Source of the DNA: Bradyrhizobium zhengyangense | GTDB taxonomy: Bacteria; Pseudomonadota; Alphaproteobacteria; Rhizobiales; Xanthobacteraceae | DNA length: 64,000 bases | Reading direction: 5' to 3' | Assembly: GCF_022012435.1 (NCBI RefSeq) | Contig: NZ_JAKLUA010000007.1 | Location: forward strand, 124,001 to 188,000 | Part shown: in pieces, positions 50,290-59,059 of the stretch | Layout of the letters: the number at the start of each line of letters is the position of its first letter | Position numbering within the stretch: the stretch's first letter is position 1 | The notes under the pieces: model-generated | Told to the model about the DNA's origin: nothing | The model's database searches: none | Seen by the model: only the letters and a program-made list of their open reading frames with translations | Program-made: the position numbers and the translations under genes

Positions 50290-51249
50290 TCAGCCGAGAT
50301 CGGCGGCCGAGATCCAGAACACCTCGCCCTCGGAGTCCTCAGTGTCGAGCCAGAGCAGGGGCAGTTCCGAAAAGGCCTCGTCGACCAGTTCGCGGCCGCG
50401 GCCGATCTCGCAGATCAGGCCGCCATGCGGCGTCAAATGATCCGGTGCATCGCGCAGGATGCGGCGGACCACATCAAGACCGTCGGCGCCGCCGTCGAAG
50501 GCAAGTTTCGGCTCGGCCCGGCATTCCGGCGGCAACGCCGCCATGCCTTCCGCGTCGACATAGGGCGGGTTGGTGATGATCAGATCGTATTTGTTATCCC
50601 CGAGCGGCGCGAACAGATCGCCGCGATGGAGCGTGATGCGCTCATCGAGGCCATGATCGGCAACATTGCGCGCGGCGACTTCGAGCGCGCCCTTGGAGAT
50701 ATCGACCGCATCGACCACAGCATTCGGGAAATGATACGCAGCGAGGATCGCAAGGCATCCCGAGCCGGTGCAGAGATCGAGCACGCGCTCGACGGCGGTG
50801 GGATCGTCGATCAGCGAGCCCACCTCGCCGTCGCCGCCGAAATGCGAATCCAGGAGCTCGCCGATGAAGGAGCGCGGAACGATGACGCGCTCGTCGACAT
50901 AGAAGGGCAGGCCGCGCATGTAGATCCTGTTGACGAGATAGGCGGCCGGTTTGCACGTCGTGACGCGCCGATGGATGAGATCGAGCAGGGTCTTGCCCTC
51001 CGCCGCGGTGACGCGCGCATGGGCAAAGCTCTCGAACTGGTCGGGATGCAGATGCAGGGCCTCGCAGACCAGGAAGGCAGCTTCGGCGACCGGATCGGTC
51101 GTGCCATGGGCGAAGGCCAGTTTCGCCTCATTGAAGCGGCTCACCCCATAGCGGACGAAATCGATCAGCGTAAGCAACTCGCCGCGGCCGACCTTCGCGA
51201 GTTTCGGCGCGGCGCGGCCGCGCGCGGGCGTCTTGGATGCTTTTGCCAT
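50290..51249 (-). CDS. prmB: 50S ribosomal protein L3 glutamine methyltransferase
   Basis: PrmB methylates a Gln of ribosomal protein L3. The 319-residue protein has a helical N-terminal domain and a SAM-binding fold: VLDLCTGSGCLAILAAYHFPNA (motif I), then the catalytic TNPPYVDAEGMAALPPEC, which identifies the glutamine methyltransferase group. PrmB-specific features are the PRSFIGELL stretch before motif I. Its start overlaps the moaE stop by one base. Confidence 0.93.
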   Translation of the reverse strand: MAKASKTPARGRAAPKLAKVGRGELLTLIDFVRYGVSRFNEAKLAFAHGTTDPVAEAAFLVCEALHLHPDQFESFAHARVTAAEGKTLLDLIHRRVTTCKPAAYLVNRIYMRGLPFYVDERVIVPRSFIGELLDSHFGGDGEVGSLIDDPTAVERVLDLCTGSGCLAILAAYHFPNAVVDAVDISKGALEVAARNVADHGLDERITLHRGDLFAPLGDNKYDLIITNPPYVDAEGMAALPPECRAEPKLAFDGGADGLDVVRRILRDAPDHLTPHGGLICEIGRGRELVDEAFSELPLLWLDTEDSEGEVFWISAADLG

Positions 51250-51731
51250 CAGGATTTGGCCCAGCGTGCAGCGGCCTCGTCGTCACGGGCGTGGGCCTCG
51301 ACCCAGCCGGTGCCGGTGGCGCTCTCTTCCTTCTTCCAGAACGGGGCGCTGGTCTTGAGATAATCCATCAAGAACTCGGCTGCCTCGAATGCCGCGCGGC
51401 GGTGCTGCGAGGCGGCGAGCACCAGCACGATGTTCTGGCCGGGCTCGAATCGCCCGACGCGATGAATGACCGTGACGCCGTTCAGCGGCCAACGCGAGAT
51501 GGCCTCGTCGACGTGGCGCTTGATCTCTTCTTCCGCCATGCCGGGATAATGCTCGAGCGTGAGCGCTGCTATCTTCGAACTATCCTCATCGGCGCGGCAG
51601 ATGCCGGAGAAGCTGACGACGGCGCCGATGTCGGTGCGGCTTTTGGTCAGGACCGCGATCTCGCGCGCAATGTCGAAATCGTCCTCCTGGATGCGGATCG
51701 CGATGGGGCAGGTGGCGACAGGGGAGCTCAT
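51249..51731 (-). CDS. moaE: Molybdopterin synthase catalytic subunit
   Basis: MoaE transfers sulfur from MoaD to precursor Z to form molybdopterin. The 160-residue protein has VSFSGICRADEDSSKIAALTLEHYPGMAEEEI, a family landmark, and RVGRFEPGQNIVLVLAASQHRRAAFEAAEFLMDYLK. The catalytic Lys region is PFWKKEESATGTGWVEA. It lies three bases after moaD and just before prmB. Confidence 0.95.
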   Translation of the reverse strand: MSSPVATCPIAIRIQEDDFDIAREIAVLTKSRTDIGAVVSFSGICRADEDSSKIAALTLEHYPGMAEEEIKRHVDEAISRWPLNGVTVIHRVGRFEPGQNIVLVLAASQHRRAAFEAAEFLMDYLKTSAPFWKKEESATGTGWVEAHARDDEAAARWAKS

Positions 51732-51734
51732 GGC

Positions 51735-51986
51735 CTAGCCGCCGGTCATCGGCGGGAAGAACGCGATCTCGCGGGCGCCGGCGATGGCAGCGTCCGCCTT
51801 GACGTGGGCGTGGTCGATCGCGGTGCGGATCACCTTCGGCTTCTCGAAGGCATACGCATAGGCCTCGCTTCTCGCGGAGAGCCAGGCGATCAGCTCCTCG
51901 ACGGTGCGCACGGTCGCGGGCGGCTCGATGATTTCCTCGGCCTTTCCGACGCGCTCGCGCACCCAGGCAAAATACTTCACCTTCAT
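51735..51986 (-). CDS. moaD: Molybdopterin synthase sulfur carrier subunit
   Basis: The 83-residue ubiquitin-like protein begins MKVKYFAWVRERVGKAEEII and ends PMTGG, with the Gly-Gly that becomes a thiocarboxylate. It pairs with MoaE encoded next. Its start overlaps the pgsA stop by four bases (ATGA), giving a pgsA-moaD-moaE-prmB run. Confidence 0.95.
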   Translation of the reverse strand: MKVKYFAWVRERVGKAEEIIEPPATVRTVEELIAWLSARSEAYAYAFEKPKVIRTAIDHAHVKADAAIAGAREIAFFPPMTGG

Positions 51987-52600
51987 CCCTCATCCTCCTT
52001 GATGAGGTGGTGGATGCCGGCGCGGAAATAATCGTAGCCCGTGTACATCGTCAGGATCGCCGAGGCCCATAGCAGGACGAGGCCGATCAGCGAGACCACG
52101 GAGACGACCTCGTCACCCGCGGGACCGGCGAGCAGGAAACCGATGGCGACGAGCTGAACGGTGGTCTTCCACTTGGCGAGCTTGGTCACGGGCACGCTGA
52201 CGCGCAGCGCCGCCAGATATTCGCGCAGGCCCGAGACCAGGATCTCGCGGCACAGGATCACGATGGCGGCCCACAGCGACCAGCCATGGATGATGCCGTC
52301 GGCGGCCAGCATGAGGAGGCAGGAGGCGACCAGCAGCTTGTCGGCGATCGGGTCGAGCATCCGGCCAAATGCCGATTGCTGATTCCAGATCCGGGCATAA
52401 TAGCCGTCGAGATAATCCGTGACCGCGGCGCCGATGAAGATCGCGACCGCGACCCAGCGCAGCCACAACGGATAGTCCATGATCGATTGCGCATAGATGC
52501 ATCCGACCACGACCGGGATCGCAGCGATCCGGCCATAGGTCAGGATGTTCGGGAGGGACATCGCGCGGCTGGTCGTCCCTCGTGTCGTGGCGATGTTCAT
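51983..52600 (-). CDS. pgsA: CDP-diacylglycerol-glycerol-3-phosphate 3-phosphatidyltransferase
   Basis: PgsA makes phosphatidylglycerol-phosphate at the inner membrane, the committed step to phosphatidylglycerol and cardiolipin. The 205-residue protein starts MNIATTRGTTSRAMSLPNIL and contains the CDP-alcohol phosphotransferase signature DYLDGYYARIWNQQSAFGRM followed by LDPIADK. Several membrane helices are present. An earlier ATG at 52612 and an internal one at 52561 are possible starts. uvrC lies upstream on the same strand, about 90 bases away. Confidence 0.95.
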   Translation of the reverse strand: MNIATTRGTTSRAMSLPNILTYGRIAAIPVVVGCIYAQSIMDYPLWLRWVAVAIFIGAAVTDYLDGYYARIWNQQSAFGRMLDPIADKLLVASCLLMLAADGIIHGWSLWAAIVILCREILVSGLREYLAALRVSVPVTKLAKWKTTVQLVAIGFLLAGPAGDEVVSVVSLIGLVLLWASAILTMYTGYDYFRAGIHHLIKEDEG

Positions 52601-52693
52601 CCGTCCTACCAATACCGCTCAAGCCTGAAGGTCAACCGTCCGTCCCCATTGGGGTACAGGATGCGACGACCATATGACTACAGCCCCTTTAGT

Positions 52694-54766
52694 TCACCCC
52701 GGCTGGGGATGGAAATAGTCGAATATCCTGCGGGCGCTCTCGGCGCTCACCCCAGGAACCTTGCCAAGATCGGCGATCGAGGCCCGTTCGATCTCCTTCA
52801 GGGTTCCGAAATGGTGCAGCAAGGCCCGTTTGCGTGACGGGCCGATGCCCGGAATCTCCTGCAAACCGGCCTCGCGGATGTCCTTCTTGCGCAGCTTGCG
52901 GTGCGAGCCGATGACGAAACGGTGGGCCTCGTCCCGCAGGCGCTGGATGAAATAGAGCACCGGGTCGCGCGGCTCCAGCTTGATCGCCTCGCGCTCCGGC
53001 ATGAACAGGGTCTCGCGGCCGGCGTCACGGTCCGGACCCTTGGCGACCGACATCAGCGAGACCTGGGTCAGGCCGAGATTGGCAAATATCTCCCTGACGG
53101 CATTGAGCTGGCCACGGCCGCCGTCGATGATCACGAGATCGGGCCATTGCGGGAAATCATCGTCCTTGGCCTTGTTGCTGTCCTTGGTCGCACCCTCTTC
53201 GGGCGGGTTGATCAGGCGCTTGAAGCGGCGCTCCAGCACCTCGCGCATCATGGCGAAGTCGTCGCCCGGGGTGATCCCTTCCGACTTGATGTTGAACTTG
53301 CGGTACTGGTTCTTCACGAAACCATCCGGGCCGGCGACGATCATCGCGCCGACCGCGTTGGTACCCTGGATGTGGCTGTTGTCGTAGACCTCGATGCGCT
53401 TGGGCGCATGCGGCAGGTTCAGCGTCGCAGCCATGGCGTCGAGCAGGCGGCTCTGGGTTGCAGTATCGGCGAGCTTGCGGCCGAGCGCCTCGCGCGCATT
53501 AGTCAGCGCGTGGGTGACGAGCTCCTTCTTCTCGCCGCGCTTGGGCGCGATGACCTCGACCTTGTGGCCGGCCTTGATCGACAGCGCGTTGGCGAGCAGG
53601 TCGCTCTCTTCGATCTCGTGCGAGAGCAGGATGGTCTTCGGCGGCGGCTTGTCGTCGTAGAACTGGGCGAGGAAGGACCCGAGCACCTCCTCAGGCGTAT
53701 AGGTCTTCTCGGCGCGCGGAAAATAAGCGCGGTTGCCCCAGTTCTGCCCGGTGCGGAAGAAGAACACTTCGACGCAGGAGAAGCCGCCCTCCTGGTGGAT
53801 GGCGAACACGTCGGCTTCCTCGACCGTGCGCGGATTGATGCCCTGCTGCGACTGGATCGCCGATAGCGCAGCGAGGCGGTCGCGATAGAGCGCCGCGCTC
53901 TCGAACTCGAGCTCGCCTGAGGCTTTCTCCATCTCCGCGGCAAGCTCCTGCTTCACGGCATGGCTCTTGCCGGAGAGGAAGTCGGTGGCTTCGCGCACCA
54001 GCGTCGCATAGCCGCCGAAATCGATCTCGCGGGTGCAGGGGCCGGCACAGCGGCGGATCTGGTAGAGCAGGCAGGGCCGGGTGCGGCTCTCGAAGAACGA
54101 GTCCGTGCAGGAGCGGATCAGGAACGCGCGCTGAAGTGCGGTGATGGTGCGGTTGACTGCACCGGCGGAGGCGAACGGGCCGAAATAGCGCCCGGGGCGG
54201 GTCTGCGCGCCGCGATGCTTGAGAATTTGCGGAGCCCAATGGTCGCCGGTGATCAGGATATAGGGAAACGATTTGTCGTCGCGCAGCTGCACGTTGAAGC
54301 GCGGCCGCAGCTGCTTGATCAGATTGGCTTCCAGCAGCAGCGCCTCGGTCTCGGTCGTGGTCGAGACGATCTCCACGGTCACCGTGGCCGCGATCATGCG
54401 CAGGATGCGCGCCGGCAGCGGCGCGCTCTGGCGCGCATAGTTTGAGAGGCGCTTTTTGACGTTCTTGGCCTTGCCGACATAGAGCACGTCGGCGTTCGCA
54501 CTGAGCATGCGATAGACGCCGGGCGAGGTGGGTGCCAGCCGGACGGCGCGCTCGATCGCCTCGTGACCTGACGCCAGCGGCTCTTCGCCGATCGCGCCGC
54601 TTTCCTCGAGAATGTCGGGCAGCCGCGCATCGTCCTCATCGTCGCCACCGCTGGTGGCGGGATCGAGGTCCGGCGGCGCCGTCTCCTGGGGTGGGGCGTC
54701 GGTCGCGGCTTGCCGCGATTTGCGCGCGCGTGCGTCGCCCGGCTTGTCGGAGGAATCGTGAACCAT
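52694..54766 (-). CDS. uvrC: UvrABC system protein C
   Basis: UvrC makes the dual incisions of nucleotide excision repair. The 690-residue protein has a disordered acidic/Pro-rich extension of about 75 residues. The GIY-YIG domain follows (SPGVYRMLSANADVLYVGKAKNVKKRLSNY), then the UVR helical hairpin around KQELAAEMEKASGELEFESAALYRDRLAAL. The RNase H-like C-terminal nuclease (EVYDNSHIQGTNAVGAMIV) and helix-hairpin-helix repeats (LQEIPGIGPSRKRALLHHFG) complete it. The extension is longer than typical. It is followed by a partial palindrome near 54790 related to the GATTTGAAGTTCC element. Confidence 0.97.
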   Translation of the reverse strand: MVHDSSDKPGDARARKSRQAATDAPPQETAPPDLDPATSGGDDEDDARLPDILEESGAIGEEPLASGHEAIERAVRLAPTSPGVYRMLSANADVLYVGKAKNVKKRLSNYARQSAPLPARILRMIAATVTVEIVSTTTETEALLLEANLIKQLRPRFNVQLRDDKSFPYILITGDHWAPQILKHRGAQTRPGRYFGPFASAGAVNRTITALQRAFLIRSCTDSFFESRTRPCLLYQIRRCAGPCTREIDFGGYATLVREATDFLSGKSHAVKQELAAEMEKASGELEFESAALYRDRLAALSAIQSQQGINPRTVEEADVFAIHQEGGFSCVEVFFFRTGQNWGNRAYFPRAEKTYTPEEVLGSFLAQFYDDKPPPKTILLSHEIEESDLLANALSIKAGHKVEVIAPKRGEKKELVTHALTNAREALGRKLADTATQSRLLDAMAATLNLPHAPKRIEVYDNSHIQGTNAVGAMIVAGPDGFVKNQYRKFNIKSEGITPGDDFAMMREVLERRFKRLINPPEEGATKDSNKAKDDDFPQWPDLVIIDGGRGQLNAVREIFANLGLTQVSLMSVAKGPDRDAGRETLFMPEREAIKLEPRDPVLYFIQRLRDEAHRFVIGSHRKLRKKDIREAGLQEIPGIGPSRKRALLHHFGTLKEIERASIADLGKVPGVSAESARRIFDYFHPQPG

Positions 54767-55017
54767 GGTGCGAATTTAGGCGCTGGGAGGGCCGATTTGA
54801 AGTTCCGGCCGTACCGCACGCACAGGATGGCGCGTGCAGTCCCCGGTAACGCTTCCTTAAGTCTGTTAACAGCGCGGTAACGGGTCTTAACAGCCCTTTA
54901 ACTTAAAACTCTCGATAAATCTTACGCGATAAAGTGGTGGTTCCGTAACCAAGCGGTTTGGCCTGGCGCGGCGGTGCGGGCATCGCACCGGTTACGGCAG
55001 TTGCGTTGGAGTGTGGA

Positions 55018-55641
55018 ATGAAGAGGCTCGTTGTAGGCGCAGCCGCGTTGGTTGCAGCCGCCTGGACGGCTTCGGCAGGGGCCGCCGATCTCAATTACGG
55101 GCAGCGTGCGCCCTATACGGTCAATCAGCCGCTCAATGCCTATAGCTGGGCCGGCCCGTATATCGGCGCCAATCTCGGCTACGAATGGGGCTCGGTGAGC
55201 AACAATCCCGCAAAGCCCTCCGGCTTCGTCGGCGGCGCGCAGGCGGGCTACAATTTCCAGAACGGCCCGTGGGTGTTCGGCGTCGAGGGCGACATCCAGG
55301 CCGCGGGTGCCGATGACACCTTTGCGCCGTGGAAGTTTTCCAATCCCTGGTTCGGCACGCTGCGCGGCCGCGCCGGCTATGCCTTCAGCAACGTTCTGGT
55401 CTACGGCACCGCCGGCCTCTCCTTCGGTGAGCTGCGCGCGCAGACTTTCGGCTGGACGGAGTCGCACACGACGGCGGGCTGGACCGCCGGCGTCGGCGCG
55501 GAAGTCGGCCTTGCGCCGAACTGGAGCGCGAAGCTCGAATATCTCTACATCGACCTATCGTCGAGTCAGTTCGCGATTACAGGCGTCTCAAATGGCTATA
55601 GCGCCAGCGTTGTGCGCGCAGGCGTGAATTATCACTTCTGA
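55018..55641 (+). CDS. Omp25/RopB-like outer-membrane beta-barrel protein
   Basis: The 207-residue protein begins MKRLVVGAAALVAAAWTASAGAADLNYG, a signal peptide cleaved after SAGA or GAA. It is followed by an eight-strand barrel pattern with YSWAGPYIGANLGYEWG, GGAQAGYNFQNGPWVFGVEGD, RGRAGYAFSNVLVYGTAGLSFG and the terminal VVRAGVNYHF ending in Phe. This is the OmpA-like porin family of rhizobial Omp25. A long AT-rich upstream region (about 54850-54930) probably holds its promoter. A terminator follows directly. Confidence 0.92.
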   Translation: MKRLVVGAAALVAAAWTASAGAADLNYGQRAPYTVNQPLNAYSWAGPYIGANLGYEWGSVSNNPAKPSGFVGGAQAGYNFQNGPWVFGVEGDIQAAGADDTFAPWKFSNPWFGTLRGRAGYAFSNVLVYGTAGLSFGELRAQTFGWTESHTTAGWTAGVGAEVGLAPNWSAKLEYLYIDLSSSQFAITGVSNGYSASVVRAGVNYHF

Positions 55642-55672
55642 TAGCGAAATAAGAAAATACCGGACTGAAGCC

Positions 55673-55702
55673 TCCCGGCCGCTCGCGGCCGGGACTTTTT
55701 TT
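55673..55702. terminator. Rho-independent terminator after the porin gene
   Basis: TCCCGGCCGC (55673-55682) pairs with GCGGCCGGGA (55685-55694) around a two-base loop, followed by C and seven T. It also sits at the convergent end of the cold-shock gene. Confidence 0.88.
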
Positions 55703-55729
55703 GCGTCAGGTTTTTTTGGGGCAGGTCCG

Positions 55730-55945
55730 CTACGATAGGATCACGAGATTGACCGCCTTCGGCCCCTTCCCCTTCTTGTCCGGTTCGACTTCGAACGTGA
55801 TACGCTGTCCTTCGGCAAGGTCCTTCAGTCCCGCCCGCTCCACTGCTGTGATGTGAACGAAGACATCGCGACCGCCATCGTCCGGCTTGATGAAGCCATA
55901 GCCGCGCTCGCCGTTGAAGAACTTGACCGTTCCCGTATTGGCCAT
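55730..55945 (-). CDS. Cold-shock domain protein (CspA family)
   Basis: The 71-residue protein is a single cold-shock OB fold that binds single-stranded RNA/DNA. RNP1 is NGERGYGFIKPDD and RNP2 is DVFVHIT, both intact, followed by ITFEVEPDKKGKGPKAVNLVIL. It starts at MANTGTVKFFNGERG with a GAGGGGGAG ribosome-binding site. An in-frame extension upstream lies in the leader. The leader before it is long, as in cold-inducible members. Confidence 0.95.
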   Translation of the reverse strand: MANTGTVKFFNGERGYGFIKPDDGGRDVFVHITAVERAGLKDLAEGQRITFEVEPDKKGKGPKAVNLVILS

Positions 55946-56135
55946 CGGGAAACTCCCCCTCATTGCTCCTCCGTCGCAACGCAGACGCGCGCCGCGACAT
56001 GACCGGGCGTTACGAAGCCCGGGAGAGCTGGCCATCCTTAGGCGGACCCATCGGTCCGACCGGGATCTTTCTTAGGCCTTCACTCCGCCGCAACCATTCG
56101 CGGAAGCGGAACGTAAAGCCAGTCACGGAAACAGC

Positions 56136-56141
56136 ATAATA
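56136..56141 (-). promoter_or_regulatory. Candidate -10 of the cold-shock gene
   Basis: TATTAT on the minus strand lies about 190 bases before the start codon. If used, it gives an untranslated leader of about 180 bases, the size of cspA-type thermosensing leaders. No good -35 was seen at 17 bases, so this is tentative. Confidence 0.3.
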
Positions 56142-56198
56142 CGGTTCTTTGCAGATTGACTACCGCTCCTGCATATTTTTCCCAAGAATGCCGGAGTG

Positions 56199-57059
56199 TT
56201 ACGGGCGCGGTATCTCCAATCGGAATCTGGCAGCCCCACCTTGGCCGAGCGGCATTTCCAGCTCGGGCAGGATCGTCTTGAGCTCGCCTTGCAGCGTGTA
56301 GGGCGGATTGACGATCAGAAGTCCGGCCGAGGTGAGGGCCGCACCATCAAGCTGCGGCGCGACGCTGAATTCGAGGCGAAGACATTTTCCCGGAGTCTTT
56401 GCTGCCGCTGCGGTGCGTGCCACGAGCTGCGCCAGCGCGTCGGTGGCGCGCCTGGATTTGGCAGGGTACCAGATTACATAGATACCGGTCGGCCATTTCG
56501 CGAAGGCGGTGGAGAAGGCCTCGCCCAGACTTTCGAACTCGTCTTTCGCCTCGAAGGGCGGGTCGATCAGCACGAGTCCGCGCCGCTCCTTCGGCGGCAC
56601 GAAAGCCGGCAGCGCCATCCAGCCGTCGAGATCGACCACGCGCGCCTGTTCGTCGCGCCGCAGCACATCGATCAGCGCCTTGCGCGCCTTCGGCTCCAGC
56701 TCGCAGGCCACGAGCCGGTCCTGCGGCCGCATCAGGCCACGGGCGATCAGGGGCGAGCCCGGATAAGCCTTGAGCTCGCCCTTCGGATTGAAGGCGCGCA
56801 CGATGTCCAGATAGGGCTTGGTCAGCGCCACTGTCTCGTTTGAGAGGCGCGCCTGCAGCAGTCGCGCGATCCCGGTCAGCCACTCGCCGCTGCGGCGCGC
56901 CTCGTCGCTGTCGAGATCATAGAGGCCAGCACCCGCATGGGTGTCGATGACCCGGAAGGCGGCCGGCTTGTCCTGCAAATAAGTGAGGATGCGCGCCAGC
57001 ACGATGTGCTTGATGACATCGGCGAAGTTGCCGGCGTGAAAGGCGTGGCGGTAGTTCAT
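56199..57059 (-). CDS. rlmJ: 23S rRNA (adenine2030-N6)-methyltransferase
   Basis: RlmJ methylates A2030 of 23S rRNA. The 286-residue protein begins MNYRHAFHAGNFADVIKHIVL, the strongly conserved N-terminus. It has FRVIDTHAGAGLYDLDS near the SAM site and VLIDPPFEAKDEFESL, the catalytic DPPF motif. Length is normal. The upstream 160 bases hold an interspersed repeat. It runs opposite to most genes on its right. Confidence 0.95.
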   Translation of the reverse strand: MNYRHAFHAGNFADVIKHIVLARILTYLQDKPAAFRVIDTHAGAGLYDLDSDEARRSGEWLTGIARLLQARLSNETVALTKPYLDIVRAFNPKGELKAYPGSPLIARGLMRPQDRLVACELEPKARKALIDVLRRDEQARVVDLDGWMALPAFVPPKERRGLVLIDPPFEAKDEFESLGEAFSTAFAKWPTGIYVIWYPAKSRRATDALAQLVARTAAAAKTPGKCLRLEFSVAPQLDGAALTSAGLLIVNPPYTLQGELKTILPELEMPLGQGGAARFRLEIPRP

Positions 57060-57099
57060 GAGATTAGGACTACGTTGTTCTGGCGCGATCCTAACCCCT

Positions 57100-57214
57100 T
57101 GTCATTGCGAGCGCAGCGAAGCAATCCAGAATCCAACCGCGGCGGCAGTCTGGATTGCTTCGCGGAGCCTGTCATCGGACCGCGCTACACGCGGACCCGG
57201 TGGCTCGCGATGAC
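57100..57214. repeat. Interspersed repeat (CATTGCGAGCGCAGCGAAGC type)
   Basis: GAAGCAATCCAGA at 57118-57130 pairs with TCTGGATTGCTTC at about 57149-57161. GTCATTGCGAGC on the left answers GCTCGCGATGAC on the right. It is an inverted dispersed element between the rlmJ start and the RNase T2 stop. Confidence 0.8.
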
Positions 57215-57218
57215 GGAA

Positions 57219-57917
57219 CTAACCGCCCCTGATTGGCGGCATGGTCACCTGGTCGCGGCGACAGCTGTGGCGTTCGAGCTCCTCGCAGGCGCGGAATTGC
57301 AGGTCCTTGCTGAGGCAGATGCGAACCTCGGAGAGCCTCGTCCGGTTGCAGGTGACCGAGACGGCTGCGTTGCTCAGGCCCGGATTGGCCTTGATGAAGG
57401 CTTCTTCGACCTCGCCAGGCGCGACGGTCTTGGCCTGCGACAGGTCAAGATATTCGACCGGAATCTTGATCACGGCGCGGGCTTTGCGGATCGTCTCGAA
57501 ATAGTTGCGGCCGTCGAGCCCGGAGCAGGTGCCATGCTTGTCCCACTCGTTGAAGATCAGGCCTGGCGCCGGCATCAAATCCAGCATCGAGGAGACGATG
57601 TTACGGTTCAGCCGCGGTGACGGCCGCTGGCAATATTCCGGAAAGCCGCTCTCATATTGCGGCCACAGCCCGTGCACCACAAAGGAATAGGGCCGTCCCT
57701 CGCACTGGATGTTCGAACGCCCGCCACTGCGACCGCGCTCGGCCGCTTCCTCGCAGAACGACGGCGACCACGACAATGATAGCACATAGAAGTCGAATTC
57801 GCCGGGCGCGTTCTGCCGCTTGTCCTGCGCGTTGGCGCCGCCGCCCAGCGAGATCAGCCCGGCAAAGGTCAGCGAGATCACGAGACGGGAGATCGATTGC
57901 AATCTAAAATGAAACAT
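57219..57917 (-). CDS. Secreted ribonuclease T2 family protein
   Basis: The 232-residue protein starts MFHFRLQSISRLVISLTFAG with a signal peptide ending GANAQ. Both T2 catalytic segments are present: SFVVHGLWPQYESG (CAS I) and FNEWDKHGTCSGLDG (CAS II), each with its catalytic His. Eight Cys in the mature part would pair in the periplasm. It degrades single-stranded RNA, probably to scavenge nucleotides. GAGAGG precedes the ATG at 57917; an upstream Met five codons earlier is less favoured. Confidence 0.92.
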   Translation of the reverse strand: MFHFRLQSISRLVISLTFAGLISLGGGANAQDKRQNAPGEFDFYVLSLSWSPSFCEEAAERGRSGGRSNIQCEGRPYSFVVHGLWPQYESGFPEYCQRPSPRLNRNIVSSMLDLMPAPGLIFNEWDKHGTCSGLDGRNYFETIRKARAVIKIPVEYLDLSQAKTVAPGEVEEAFIKANPGLSNAAVSVTCNRTRLSEVRICLSKDLQFRACEELERHSCRRDQVTMPPIRGG

Positions 57918-58036
57918 GGAGACGCCTCTCAACTAGACTGTGCAATCAGCCTAGCAGCCATCAAGAACATTTCAAGAACAAATTTCGAGCGACCGACGCG
58001 CAGGTCGCTGGATCGGCCCGAATCAGGCGCTTCGAC

Positions 58037-58498
58037 TCAGGGCTTTGCGGCGCGGCAGGACGGATTGTAGGCCCAGTTGCGGTCGAGCCCGACCACGCAC
58101 CATTCGACGCCCTGGCCGTAGCCGGCAAAGCCGCCATCCTCGATGATCGAGAAGTGCACCCGGCGCATCTTGCCGTCAGTGAGCATGGCCTCGCCGGTGC
58201 AGTAGCGGCGCGGAATGTTGTCCGATGCCCAGGGGCGGAAGGCGGTCTCGTGAACGTTTGCGAAGCCCGTGATCTGCAGCGGCGAATTCCAGAACGAGCT
58301 TTCCTTCTCCCAGAACTGGGTCGAGATCGTCGGCAGTGCCTTGTCGCATTCGGCGACATTGCCGTCGTAACGCGGCCCGCTCAGCCAGAAGTTCAGCTCC
58401 AGCGGATTGGCCGCCTTGGCCTGACCGAGCGACAGCGCCCCGAACACGAGGCCGAGAACGGCGGCAAAGCGGAGCGATTTCGGGGAGGGGGCGCGCAT
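58037..58498 (-). CDS. Small secreted hypothetical protein
   Basis: The 153-residue protein starts MRAPSPKSLRFAAVLGLVFG with a signal peptide ending GQAKA. The mature domain is rich in Trp, Tyr and Cys (NFWLSGPRYDGNVAECDKAL, FWEKESSFWNSPLQITGF, RRYCTGEAML, VEWCVVGLDRNWAYNPSCR). Four Cys could form two disulfides. It resembles conserved hypothetical proteins of Bradyrhizobium and relatives, with the YGQGVEWCVVGLDRNWAY pattern. Upstream in-frame starts would not give a signal peptide. Function is unknown. Confidence 0.75.
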   Translation of the reverse strand: MRAPSPKSLRFAAVLGLVFGALSLGQAKAANPLELNFWLSGPRYDGNVAECDKALPTISTQFWEKESSFWNSPLQITGFANVHETAFRPWASDNIPRRYCTGEAMLTDGKMRRVHFSIIEDGGFAGYGQGVEWCVVGLDRNWAYNPSCRAAKP

Positions 58499-58680
58499 GG
58501 GCAATCCAGACAGCATGATCTGTGAGGACCGGACGGTGCCGCGAAGGGCGGGGGAGGTCAAGTGCAGCGCGGCAACACTTGGCCAGGAGTTGATCACAAC
58601 GTCGCTGCCGACAGGCCTTCCGTTCTTTTCACCGCTGCGCGGGCACCGTAAACTGTTGCCAACCAATCGGAGTGACGGGA

Positions 58681-58989
58681 ATGCGAATCATTGCGGCCGC
58701 GGGCCTTCTTGCCAGCCTGGTTTTTGTCTCGGGTATGATGGCGAGCCAGTCGGCGCGCGCCGACCTCCTGCCGGTGCCGCCGTTCAAGGGCAACGACACC
58801 GGCGGCATCATCGCCTATTCGATGGCGACGCAGGTCGATGCGCGCCAGGTCGCGGTCGATCACTGCGCGCGCTACGGCAAGGTGGTGAAATTCCTCGCGG
58901 TGCAGGCCTATGAGGGCGGCTACATCTCATTCTCCTGCCGCTGGGTGCCCTATGGCGCCGCCGACCGGCCGATCCGCACGCTCTATTGA
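58681..58989 (+). CDS. Small secreted hypothetical protein
   Basis: The 102-residue protein begins MRIIAAAGLLASLVFVSGMM with signal peptide cleavage after ARA. The mature part PPFKGNDTGGIIAYSMATQVDARQVAVDHCARYGKVVKFLA looks like a compact domain with two Cys (DHCARYG, SFSCRWVP). The ATG lies directly after GTGACGGGA, with GGAG further upstream. It is divergent from the preceding secreted-protein gene and 70 bases before a DUF3617 gene, likely co-transcribed. Confidence 0.75.
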   Translation: MRIIAAAGLLASLVFVSGMMASQSARADLLPVPPFKGNDTGGIIAYSMATQVDARQVAVDHCARYGKVVKFLAVQAYEGGYISFSCRWVPYGAADRPIRTLY

Positions 58990-59059
58990 GGCATTTCGGA
59001 ACGCCGACAAGGTCACGCCAAAGAAAAAGCTAGGCCATTTCAGCCCGGGAGTCTCTCGC

